Source: JBARDN01 sp050736695
Lineage (GTDB): Bacteria > Desulfobacterota > Binatia > Binatales > Binataceae
DNA length: 64,000 bases
Direction of reading: 5' to 3'
Assembly: GCA_050736695.1 (NCBI GenBank)
Contig: JBOHWH010000135.1
Coordinates: 1 to 64,000 of the forward strand
Shown here: piece by piece, positions 42,684 through 51,129 of the stretch
Position numbering within the stretch: the stretch's first letter is position 1
Layout: the number at the start of each line of letters is the position of its first letter
Translations under genes and position numbers: made by a program
The notes under the pieces: model-generated
What the model was told of the DNA's origin: nothing
Databases searched by the model: none
The model's input: the letters and a program-made list of their open reading frames with translations, nothing else

Positions 42684-43310
42684 ATGACAGTCGAGGAATA
42701 CTTAGACATCCGAACAAAAGTAATGGCGCACCCCAACGGCCGCGCCGAGATTGAATGGCTGCGAAAGGCCGGCCGTCCGAAAGATTCCAACGATCTCGCG
42801 TTGCGGTTGGCGTCAGTGGTGACCTCGTCGGGTTTCGAATACCGTCCCGAGCTTTGGGAGCGCATCGGGTCGGCGTTGCGCCGCGGTCGACGAATCTTCC
42901 CTGATGTGTTTGGAAACAAGAATAAGGCGGCGGCAATCGAAAAGATTTGGCGCGACCGACGTGCACTGTTCACGACGTTCAAAGCGATCCATACCCCGCA
43001 AGAGGCGCTCAAGTGGTGCGAGGGAATCCCGTATGTTCAGGGTCCGGTGTTGAGGTACCAAGCCGTACGCGACCTGGGTGTCGCCGATGTGGCGAAGCCA
43101 GATCGGCATTTGGAGCGCATCGCTGAAAGGGCCGGTGAGTTCCTGAATGAACTAAGCAAACGGCTGGCGCGTTCAACGGGCGACAGCGTAGGAATGGTGG
43201 ATATGGTCCTCTGGAACGGCGCGCGCTTGCGGATAATTCCGGGCATCAGCCGTCGGCGTGGCCGTGTCGCAGATTGTCAGCCGCGCGCTCGCGCGTCCCG
43301 ACGCCGATGA
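42684..43310 (+). CDS. HhH-GPD-like DNA glycosylase candidate
   Basis: This 208-residue helical protein contains, near residues 115-150, IPYVQGPVLRYQAVRDLGVADVAKPDRHL. That arrangement is like the glycine hairpin and catalytic Asp (here D140, KPDRH) of the HhH-GPD base-excision enzymes. The N-terminal part is helical with DLALRLASVVTSSGFEYRP. The C-terminal 20 residues are Arg-rich and may be a frameshifted end. Repair of oxidised or deaminated bases would be the expected role, but the glycine-rich hairpin is short, so confidence is moderate. Confidence 0.5.
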   Translation: MTVEEYLDIRTKVMAHPNGRAEIEWLRKAGRPKDSNDLALRLASVVTSSGFEYRPELWERIGSALRRGRRIFPDVFGNKNKAAAIEKIWRDRRALFTTFKAIHTPQEALKWCEGIPYVQGPVLRYQAVRDLGVADVAKPDRHLERIAERAGEFLNELSKRLARSTGDSVGMVDMVLWNGARLRIIPGISRRRGRVADCQPRARASRRR

Positions 43311-43932
43311 AAAGATCCTACATAGCCGTGCGGCGGATAATTCTGATTCAAGTCACGTTTTTCTTAGGACAACCGAACGACTTTCCCTTTCTCCGCGGCG
43401 AGCGATTTGCGCCTGGGTCGCGGACGTTTCTCGGCCGATGAAGTGTCGCCCGGAGAACCGGTGACTGTCCATCTACCTGCCGAAAATCCGCGCTTAATCT
43501 GATCCAGCGGAATATGAAGTTTATCAAGTACTCTTCAACGGATCACTCCCTCGTGCTTCAGTCCCAGACTCATTTGGGCGATTCTTTTTCGTATTCGGCG
43601 TAATTTCCGTGCTTTAGACCTCACATGAAATTGGGACAGCGTTCGAGAGGCGTTTGCGTGCATCGCAACTTCGGTTGTGGGACAGAAAGGGCTTGGCGCG
43701 GACGAGAAGTCCGACGGCGCCCAGCTACTATGATGCTGTGCGCTAGGCGCATTGCTAGACGAAGGAGTTTACCGGGACCGCCTCAAGACTCTCACCTGCA
43801 CCCGCGATGTCTCGGGGATATGACCAAGAGTCAGGAATGGGGACGCAAATTGGTGTAGGATTCGTCTTCGCGGCCCAGTGCGCTCGCGGAGTGCTTCGGT
43901 GCCGGTTCGATGGCAGCCAGGTTGATGGCGGA
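43311..43932. other. No supported gene
   Basis: This is a 620-base stretch upstream of hsdR. Overlapping short frames show no motif. The hsdR promoter should be in the last 150 bases. Confidence 0.5.
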
Positions 43933-45750
43933 ATGATGTCCCGACGCGACACGGAACCTGAACGCAAAACTCGCCTAATGCGAGTGGATCCGAAGCTTCA
44001 CATTCTGGGCTGGAAAATGGTCGCATTCAACCCCGATCTTGATTTATCCGCATGCACGGCACATGCGATTACTGAATACCCGACTGACGAAGGCCCGGCC
44101 GATTACGCTTTGGCTCTCAACGGACGTATCGTCGGAATTATCGAGGCGAAAAAGCTCTCCCTCGGGCCCCAGAATGTCCTGACGCAGGCGGAGCGCTATG
44201 CCCGCAGCCTGCCGCCCAGCGAGTTAAATTTCAACGGCCTGCGCGCGCCGTTCCTGTACTCCACGAATGGCGAGGTGATCTGGTTTCATGACGTGCGCTC
44301 GCCTGCGAGTCGCTCGCGCCGCATCGCCAACTTTCACACGCCGGTCGCTCTGAGCGAGATGCTCGGGCGCGACTTCGAGGCCGAGTGCTATCGGCTGAGG
44401 GCGCTACCTAACATCCACAGCCTTCTGCGCCCCTATCAGCGAGAGGCCAACGCAGCGATCGAGCGAGGGATCGCGGAGCGGAAGCGCGTGATGCTCGTCG
44501 CGATGGCGACCGGCACCGGCAAGACCTTTACGATGGTGAATCAGGTCTACCGGCTGATGAAATCGGGCGTCGGTCGCCGGATACTCTTCCTCGTCGATCG
44601 CCGGGCGCTGGCGGCGCAGGCGGTTCGCGAGTTTGCCTCGTTCGAGGCGGCGCCGGGCCTAAAGTTCGACAAGATTTACGAGGTTTACAGCCAGCGCTTC
44701 CAGAAAGACGATCTCGATCCCAGCGAGAAGTTCGATCCCAAGGTCATGCCCAACGCCTACCTCACGGATCCGAAGCCGGGAGCGGCGTTCGTTTACGTGA
44801 GCACTATCCAGCGGATGGCGCGGTATCTGTTTCCCGACCGCAGCTTTGGGGAACGCGACGACGAGGACGAAAACGACCTGCCCGAGCCTCTGCCCATTCC
44901 AATTCACGCCTTCGACCTGATCATCGCCGACGAATGCCACCGCGGCTACACCGCCGCCGAGCAGTCTCTGTGGCGCGACACGCTCGACCACTTCGATGCG
45001 ATCAAAATCGGGCTTACCGCCACGCCCGCGCATCACACCACCGCCTACTTTCGCGACATCATTTACCGCTACGATTACCGCCGCGCCGTGGCCGAAGGCT
45101 TCCTGGTCGATTATGACGCCATCGCGATCAAGTCCGGCGTGCTGGTCAAGGGCATCTTCCTTAAAGAAGGCGATCGCGTGCAGACGGTTGATCCACAATC
45201 CGGCTTGACCGGCATGGACCAGCTCGAAGATCAGCGCCAATTCGACTCGACCGACGTCGAGCGCAAGATCACCGTTCCCGACACCAACAAAAAAATCGTC
45301 GAGGAACTGAAGAAGTACGCGCTGGCGCACGAGCAGAAGTTCGGGCGTTTCCCCAAAACGCTCATCTTTGCGGTCAACGACAAGCCGCACGTTTCACACG
45401 CCGACCAGCTCGTTGATCTCTGCCGCGACATCTTCGCTCGAGGCGAAGCCTTCGTTGCCAAAATCACGGGGATCGTGGATCGCCCGTTGCAACGGATCCG
45501 CGAGTTCCGCAACCGTCCCGAGCCCGCGATCGTAGTGTCGGTGGACCTAATGTCCACCGGCGTGGACATTCCCAATCTTGAATTCATCGTGTTCGCGCGC
45601 CCCGTCAAGTCGCGCATCCTGTGGGAGCAGATGCTCGGCCGCGGTACCCGCCTCGGCAGCCTGACGCCGCCCAAGTCGCACTTCACGGTCTTCGATTGTT
45701 TCGATGGCACGCTGTTCAATTACTTCAAGAACGCATCCGCCTTCACGGAA
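43933..45750 (+). pseudogene. hsdR: Type I restriction subunit R, N-terminal part (IS-interrupted)
   Basis: Codons 1-606 of a type I restriction motor subunit are present. The nuclease site DYALALNGRIVGIIEAKK is near residue 60. The helicase Walker A is MATGTGKTFTMVNQVY, the DEAD-like box is LIIADECHRGY, and a later motif VSVDLMSTGVDIPNLEF is followed by MLGRGTRLG. The frame is broken at codon 606 by an insertion starting at 45751, after which a foreign tail continues to 45798. The remaining 291 codons resume at 48600. Confidence 0.9.
45742..45750. repeat. Target-site duplication, left
   Basis: TTCACGGAA occurs here and again at 48591-48599, directly outside the two ends of the inserted element. 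Eight of the nine bases would match the usual length for this IS family. Confidence 0.8.
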
Positions 45751-45801
45751 GGCGATTATGCCGTACTTGACTCCGACCCTCGCATGAGTTATATTTGATT
45801 C

Positions 45802-46728
45802 ATGCGAGAGAAGAAGCCCAAAGAGCCATTGGTTCCGCAACTTACCCTGAGTCAGTTCGCGGGCATGTTTCCCGATGAAGCCGCCTGCAAAGCCTATCTG
45901 GTCGCACGCCGCTGGCCGCAAGGCGTCCGTTGCCCGCGCTGCCAGAATGAGAAGGTGTACGAACTGAAAACCCGCCCCTTCCACTGGGTTTGCAAGAAGT
46001 GCGGCAAAACGCCTTATCGCTTCTCGGTCACGGTCGGAACCATCTTTGAGAATACCAATTACAAGTTGCTTGTTTGGTTCAAGGTTCTGCACCTGATGGT
46101 GACCAGCAAGAAGGGAATCAGCGCGCTTCAAATCCATCGCATGATCGGTTCCGGTTCGTACCGTACCGCATGGTTCATGTGCCATCGGCTCCGCGCCGGT
46201 ATGGCCGATCCCGAGTTTCGCCAGTTGATGGGCATCGTCGAAGTGGACGAAACCTATATCGGCGGCAAGGCTCAGAACATGCACCTCAACAAGCGCAAGG
46301 CGCTCGCGCTGACCGGAACCAAAGGTAAGGCGACCGTCATCGGCGCGATCTCCCGCAAGGGCAACGTGGTCTGCAAGGTGATCGAGAATACCGATCAGTT
46401 CACGCTCGATAGGTTCGTTCGTAAAGCGGTCAATCAAGAGCGCGTCGATATGATCATGTCGGATGAGCACGGCGGTTATCGCCTGCTCGGCACTGGACCG
46501 CAGGCAATGCCGCACGGCGTCGTGCGCCACAGCGCGGGCGAATACGTTCACGGCATTGTGCATACGAATACGATCGAAGGATTCTGGAGCCTGCTCAAGC
46601 GGGGAATCATGGGCAGCTATCACAAAGTCAGCAAGAAATATCTGCCGCTCTACATCAACGAGTTTGTGTTCCGGTACAACAATCGCAAGAATCCGGACAT
46701 CTTCGGGAGCGCGATAGCAGGATGCTGA
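45802..46728 (+). CDS. IS1595-family transposase
   Basis: This 308-residue DDE transposase has an N-terminal zinc ribbon CPRCQNEKVYELKTRPFHWVCKKCGK (about residues 45-70), a helical linker, and the catalytic Asp residues in IVEVDETYIGGKAQN and MSDEHGGYRLL. The third acidic site lies in HTNTIEGFWSLLKRGIMGSYHKV, ending in FVFRYNNRKN. All motifs of an active IS1595 transposase are present. It starts 51 bases inside the left end of the element. Confidence 0.94.
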   Translation: MREKKPKEPLVPQLTLSQFAGMFPDEAACKAYLVARRWPQGVRCPRCQNEKVYELKTRPFHWVCKKCGKTPYRFSVTVGTIFENTNYKLLVWFKVLHLMVTSKKGISALQIHRMIGSGSYRTAWFMCHRLRAGMADPEFRQLMGIVEVDETYIGGKAQNMHLNKRKALALTGTKGKATVIGAISRKGNVVCKVIENTDQFTLDRFVRKAVNQERVDMIMSDEHGGYRLLGTGPQAMPHGVVRHSAGEYVHGIVHTNTIEGFWSLLKRGIMGSYHKVSKKYLPLYINEFVFRYNNRKNPDIFGSAIAGC

Positions 46729-46921
46729 AGCGACCAGACTGGCAGGCGCTTCAGCGGTCGCCAGCCAGTAGACCAACGCAACTCGACTTGTTTCCGAGAG
46801 TGCGGCGCTATGTCTAAACGAGAACCTCATGGTGTTTACGAGAACAAATAAACTAGGCGTACCAGAGCGACAATCCCGACAATGATTCCAAGCCATTGAA
46901 GCCAAGAAAGGTCACACACAA

Positions 46922-47242
46922 ATGATTCGATACTATCTTGCGGTATTCGCTCAGATAGCGAATCTAGTCGGCACTGCGACGATTTTTTTTGCACTGTCTT
47001 TTACCTCTATCGGATTCCGCGCAGCGGTAGAGCCAACGCTCGGCAGAACCGAATTGTGCTTTGGTGGAGTGGCATTTATCGATTCCGTAGGCCATTTGAT
47101 GAGCGCACCGTGCCCAGAGAACTCCACCGGCCAGATCGCGATCGTGAATAGCTTTCATCCAACAATGGCGCTTGTCGGTTTGGGGCTCGTTGTATTCGGT
47201 TCGTTATTTGCGCTTCTGACAATTCAAAAGCCGAAGGTGTAA
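46922..47242 (+). CDS. IS cargo: small membrane protein
   Basis: This 106-residue protein has two membrane helices (YLAVFAQIANLVGTATIFFALSF and MALVGLGLVVFGSLFALLTI) and a short exported loop with two Cys. No family is recognised. It is the first passenger behind the transposase. The start ATG 46922 lacks a strong ribosome site. Confidence 0.55.
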   Translation: MIRYYLAVFAQIANLVGTATIFFALSFTSIGFRAAVEPTLGRTELCFGGVAFIDSVGHLMSAPCPENSTGQIAIVNSFHPTMALVGLGLVVFGSLFALLTIQKPKV

Positions 47243-47246
47243 CGCG

Positions 47247-47390
47247 ATGTCCAAAGAAGGCGAAGCCAAAAAGAAAATTATTCACTTCTACTGTCGCCCG
47301 TGCGGCGAGTACCATCTGAAAACGCATCCGCACTATGCCGCGATGAAGCGGCGAGCCGAGCAGCGCAGGAAAGCCGAGAACGGACGATAA
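47247..47390 (+). CDS. IS cargo: zinc-binding mini-protein
   Basis: This 47-residue basic protein reads FYCRPCGEYHLKTHPHY in the middle, giving C-x2-C and several His as possible zinc ligands, with an Arg/Lys-rich helical tail. It lies five bases after the membrane gene and five before the lipoprotein gene, so the three are probably one operon. It is too short for an ordinary gene call. Confidence 0.45.
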   Translation: MSKEGEAKKKIIHFYCRPCGEYHLKTHPHYAAMKRRAEQRRKAENGR

Positions 47391-47394
47391 GGGT

Positions 47395-47796
47395 ATGCGA
47401 AAATTTAACGCTGCGGTTTCGGCGCTCGCAATCGTGTTCGTCTTCGGGTGTTCGAGTCCGACCGATGACTTTGCCGTCGGTAAGACGTACCAGGTAGGTG
47501 CGGGCAAGCACGGATATGTGTGCGCCGGTGCGCCGCATCCGGATGATGCTGAGGTGGATCTAAGCGGAGCAAGCCTCAACCTTCTCAAAGGGCGAGAGTT
47601 CATCACACAACCTGGGTGTGCAGGCCTGATAGAGTTTGATCGCATCAAAGTTATGGGCGTGAAAGATGACTATTTGGTGGTCGAGGTCGTTTGGGGGTAC
47701 GATCCCACTCGCGATGTGGACGCAACTGGATACGTCGGAATGATGGAGCCGGATTGTCTCGCGCCGGCCGCCCTTCCGGATTTTTCAAAGAAGTGA
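47395..47796 (+). CDS. IS cargo: lipoprotein
   Basis: This 133-residue lipoprotein has the signal FNAAVSALAIVFVFGCSSP with the lipobox Cys. The mature part is beta-rich (GKTYQVGAGKHGYVCAGAPH), with a second Cys region CAGLIEFDRIKV. No family is recognised. It is last of the plus-strand cargo and overlaps by 12 bases with the convergent membrane gene. Confidence 0.6.
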   Translation: MRKFNAAVSALAIVFVFGCSSPTDDFAVGKTYQVGAGKHGYVCAGAPHPDDAEVDLSGASLNLLKGREFITQPGCAGLIEFDRIKVMGVKDDYLVVEVVWGYDPTRDVDATGYVGMMEPDCLAPAALPDFSKK

Positions 47797-48489
47797 ATCA
47801 ACGCATTCGGGGGCGCAGCGTCCCACGACCAATTCGCAGCTACCGGCTTGAACAGGAAACTTCAACGCAAGCGACCTGATTTCGTGTTTCAATCCTGCGC
47901 GTGTAAGCGCCCGCGAAAGTCGGCCAACGATCGAGGGCTGGGGACGCTCGCCGCCAATCCTGATAAGCAGACCGGATACATTAGGTGGGATGTCGGGATT
48001 GGTCATACCTCCGCCAAGGCCGAGCGACAGGAAAAGCCGTTGAAATTCCAGCGCGTAACGTCCAGCCTCGCTATCATAGGGATGGACGGCGATTGAAATA
48101 TCTGTTTTTTCTTCGGCGGAAAGTGGGCGCAGCGATTCGTAAATTATCCGCCGTTGCTCTCTAGTGATTGTTCGTTGTTGATTACGATGTATTCCCCTTA
48201 GTTCGGTACGAAGCATCCCTATTTCCGCTTTCATTTCGGGCGACGCAGAGCCTTCGGTTCTCGAAAGGAAACTCGCTATCTTCTCATCCTTGAGTTTGTG
48301 GCGCTCTTCGTGAATGAGAAGTTGGCCGTCCCGCGTGGATATTTGGTGGCCGAAGGACCAAGACATCGCAAAATACATTACGATGCCAATGACGAGCAGC
48401 AACCCGAAAAAGATAACAGGAGCCCCCGCGACCATCTTATACTCCTGCTCCCAATGTCCGACGACCCAACTCAAGATGGCCTCTTTCAT
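47785..48489 (-). CDS. IS cargo: membrane-anchored hypothetical protein
   Basis: This 234-residue protein has one membrane helix near the N-terminus (VIFFGLLLVIGIVMYFAMSW) followed by a coiled-coil stretch (HEERHKLKDEKIASFLSR) and a soluble domain with LRPLSAEEKTDISIAVHPYDSEA. ATG 48489, with GGGAG nearby, is preferred over 48528. It lies on the minus strand opposite the other cargo genes, next to the right end of the element. Function is unknown. Confidence 0.6.
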   Translation of the reverse strand: MKEAILSWVVGHWEQEYKMVAGAPVIFFGLLLVIGIVMYFAMSWSFGHQISTRDGQLLIHEERHKLKDEKIASFLSRTEGSASPEMKAEIGMLRTELRGIHRNQQRTITREQRRIIYESLRPLSAEEKTDISIAVHPYDSEAGRYALEFQRLFLSLGLGGGMTNPDIPPNVSGLLIRIGGERPQPSIVGRLSRALTRAGLKHEIRSLALKFPVQAGSCELVVGRCAPECVDSLL

Positions 48490-48590
48490 ATAGATCTCCC
48501 GCCCTTGAGATAGACGTTCCCCGTCCATCCCTCAAGGCGAGGGGACTATTGGCGTACTCCCGGCTAAGAGTCAAGTCCAGCATAATCGCC

Positions 48591-48599
48591 TTCACGGAA
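48591..48599. repeat. Target-site duplication, right
   Basis: The second copy of TTCACGGAA, immediately outside the right inverted repeat of the IS1595-type element. Confidence 0.8.
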
Positions 48600-49475
48600 G
48601 ACCCGCCCGATCGGCCCACGCGCACCATCGAGGAGATCATCCAGGCGATCTGGGACAACCGGGACCGCGCGTACAACGTCCGATGCCTCTGCCGCCGTTT
48701 GCTCCGTATCGACAAGGAGATGTCCGGAAACGCCCGTGAGGCGTTTGCGGCCTACTTCTCGGACGGCGATATGAAGGAGTTTGCGAACCGCGTGCCGCGA
48801 GCGATTACCGACGATTTCTCGGCGACGATGAAGCTCTTGCGCGATTCTCAATTCCAGCGGCTTCTCGTGAACTATGAGCGCGCACGGCCCTATTTCATCG
48901 TCGCCCACGAGGCCACCGACGAAGTCTCCTCGCGCATTCTGATCCGCGATGCCGCCGGCAACGAGCACCGACCCGAGGACTATCTCGCCGCGTTCGCCCG
49001 TTTCGTAAGCGAGAACCCAGATCGAATCGAGGCTATCCGCATCCTCCTGAACCGTCCCAAAGACTGGAGCACCAACGCGCTGGCGGAATTGCGCCGAAAG
49101 CTCGCCACCGCGCCGCAGCATTTCACGGAAGAGAACTTGAGGCGTGCACACGCGGCGCGCTACAACAAGGCATTGGTCGATATCATCTCGATGGTCAAGC
49201 ATGCCGCCAAAGATGAAGAGCCGCTGCTGAGCGCCGCCGAGCGCGTCGATCGCGCGCTCCAGCGCCTCGCCATCGGCCACAAGTTCACCACCGAGCAGCA
49301 ACGATGGCTCGATCGCATCCGCTCGCACCTGGTCGAGAATCTCTCGATTAGCCGCGACGATTTCGATATCGTGCCCGTCCTTTCCAATCCCGGCGGATGG
49401 AAGCCAGCCGATCGCGCATTCGCCGGTAAACTCAAGCCCCTTCTGTCTGCGATAAATGAGGCTGTCGCCCAGTGA
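48600..49475 (+). pseudogene. hsdR: Type I restriction subunit R, C-terminal part
   Basis: This frame continues the broken gene: after codon Glu606 it reads DPPDRPTRTIEEIIQAIWDNRDRAYNVRC and runs 291 codons to the stop. The region is the helical C-terminal domain of EcoEI-like R subunits, contacting the methylase. Joining 43933-45750 to 48600-49475 keeps one frame and gives 897 residues, near the family norm. Its end overlaps the start of hsdM (GTGA). Confidence 0.88.
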
Positions 49476-49741
49476 ATGAGAAACGGAACCATCAGATCGA
49501 CGTCGTGCAGAAGCTATGGGGCTTCTGTCACGTCCTTCGCCACGACGGGATCGGTTACGGCGAGTATATCGAGCAGATCACTTTCCTGCTCTATCTCAAG
49601 ATGGCCGACGAAAAGGGCGTCGCGCTGCCCAAAGGATGCGGCTGGCAGCCCCTGCGCGCCAAAAGCGGCACGGAACTGCTCGACGGCTACGCCGACATGC
49701 TGCGCGCTCTGGGAAAGTCGCCCGGCCTGATCGGCGACATC
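49472..49741 (+). pseudogene. hsdM: Type I DNA methylase subunit, N-terminal fragment
   Basis: Only about 90 codons remain: the N-terminal helical domain with VQKLWGFCHVLRHDGIGYGEYIEQITFLLYLKMADEK and LGKSPGLIGDI. At about 49740 the sequence switches to an unrelated gene read on the opposite strand. The SAM domain and any specificity subunit (hsdS) are missing. The start overlaps the hsdR stop, the usual coupling. Confidence 0.88.
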
Positions 49742-50004
49742 TCCTCGAGCTCCCAGTGTTTAAATTCGCTCTCGATACGAACGTACCGGAACGACTTACC
49801 GGCTTTTCTCCGATACCAGGGCCGCTGTCCTCTCTTGAAAAAGATGGCGTGAAGCAAAGCCGTCCAAGCGATTGTCATCAGGACCAGATAGTGTGGCGTC
49901 CGAAAGGCCGACCCCGGTCTGTTGTACACCTCAACGGCACTTATCGCCGCAGCGCGAGCTTTTTCGAGATGCGCTCGTGCCGGCCGTGTCAGGCGTGACG
50001 GCAT
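49742..50004 (-). pseudogene. DUF3644 protein, N-terminal fragment
   Basis: The first 88 codons of a DUF3644 family gene are present: RPARAHLEKARAAAISAVEVYNRPGSAFRTPHYLVLMTIAWTALLHAIFFKRG, then RYVRIESEFKHWELEE. After that the reading frame enters the antisense of hsdM. The family is found in defence-rich regions and has no established activity. ATG 50004 is the start. Confidence 0.8.
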
Positions 50005-50475
50005 ATGGTTTGCCTCCTTGGCTGTCTGTTAGTGGATCGAACAGAAACCGATTCACCACGGGATTTGGAAAAGCGGCGGCAGGAGTATCAGTGAATTTCT
50101 TGAGTTCATCGTCGCGGCAGTTCCAAATCCCTAGACGACAGTAACACCCAGCGCGTACCTTGGGAGCCCGATTCCGGTCGCCTCTGTCCTCCGCGGGTTG
50201 GGTCGTAATTTTCGTTACCGAAAAGCGGACAGGCCAACGGTCAGCGCCCACAGCACGGCAGCGACGACAGAATTAAAGATTACAGACTGGCGAAGGACTC
50301 GCTGCTCGTCTGTGGCTGGCTTATACACCGCGAGGAAAGCGGGTGATTTCCCTGCAATCGAGGTTTCGAGATCCGAATCCTCTGATCCTTGGAGCCAGTA
50401 GGAAAATTCGAGTGCCTTGCTCGCGGCGACTCCAACGCCTCGCGAAGCATGGTGCGCTCCGCAAGACGCTCCATC
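50005..50475. other. No supported gene
   Basis: Several overlapping frames exist but none shows coding bias or a motif. The region separates the DUF3644 fragment from the next minus-strand gene and may include decayed downstream parts of that gene. Confidence 0.45.
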
Positions 50476-51033
50476 TCAGTTTTGGCGCCACGGCGAAATA
50501 TCGAGCCGTCGACGCTGTGTCGAAGACCTATCGACAGGCGTGCCGGCGAATTCATCACGAATTCGGAAGGGGCTGAGGTAGCCTTCCTCGCGAAGTCGCA
50601 ATACCGCCCCAAATCCAATAGCGATTTCGATTGCGGACGGCCGGTGAAGGCTCTCGGTCGATTCTGGGTACCTGATCTCAAACCCGTGCGAATGGCACTT
50701 CAATCCCAATTCATCGGCTGCTGGCTTGAGAAATTTCGTGAAGAAATAGTCCAGAAGCGCATTGTACTGGTCGGGGGACAAGCTTCTGCCGCGAAATGTG
50801 CCGATGTTCTCGACACTGATAGCGTCCTTGTCCCGCGCCAGCACGAATCCGATGTCGCCGTATATGCCGCGACATCGGATGGCATAAAACTGAACATTTG
50901 TTAAATCGACAGCTCGACTCTCAGCCTCCAGGTCTCGGTACCAATTCGGCTCCAGGCGCGATTCAATGGTGGCGATCAATTTCCCTAGCGCGTCAGAGTT
51001 GCCGCGGACAACCAGATCAAAACACCACTTCAT
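50476..51033 (-). CDS. Hypothetical protein
   Basis: This 185-residue protein starts MKWCFDLVVRGNSDALGKLIATIESRLEPNWYRD. It has a soluble alpha/beta pattern with FYAIRCRGIYGDIGFVLARDKDAISV and LDYFFTKFLKPAADELGLKC. No family is recognised. The last 15-20 residues are low complexity and may result from a frameshift. It lies about 100 bases downstream of the terminase gene on the same strand. Confidence 0.55.
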   Translation of the reverse strand: MKWCFDLVVRGNSDALGKLIATIESRLEPNWYRDLEAESRAVDLTNVQFYAIRCRGIYGDIGFVLARDKDAISVENIGTFRGRSLSPDQYNALLDYFFTKFLKPAADELGLKCHSHGFEIRYPESTESLHRPSAIEIAIGFGAVLRLREEGYLSPFRIRDEFAGTPVDRSSTQRRRLDISPWRQN

Positions 51034-51129
51034 ACGATTCTCCTTGCGCAAATGAGTCCGCTCCGTCACCGGTCGAGCCGAGTAAACCATCGCAGCAAAT
51101 GACGCAGATCGAGCGTGGCCACTCGCCGC

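Larger units (their letters stand above)
45751..48590. mobile_element. IS1595-type element with cargo genes
   Basis: This 2.84 kb insertion sits in hsdR. The ends are inverted repeats: GGCGATTATGCCGTACTTGA on the left against GGCGATTATGCTGGACTTGA read from the right, continuing with CTC. It holds one transposase (45802-46728) followed by four passenger genes, three on the plus and one on the minus strand. The flanking TTCACGGAA repeat and the intact reading frame of the host gene after removal suggest a recent insertion. Confidence 0.88.

Noticed and set aside
45547..46905. 452-codon frame antisense to hsdR and the transposase
   Set aside because: It crosses the insertion boundary of the IS element, so it cannot be an evolved gene.
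49887..49902. Sequence resembling the MITE end (TAGTGTGGCGTCC)
   Set aside because: It is part of the conserved coding sequence FRTPHYL of the DUF3644 fragment, so the similarity is coincidental.
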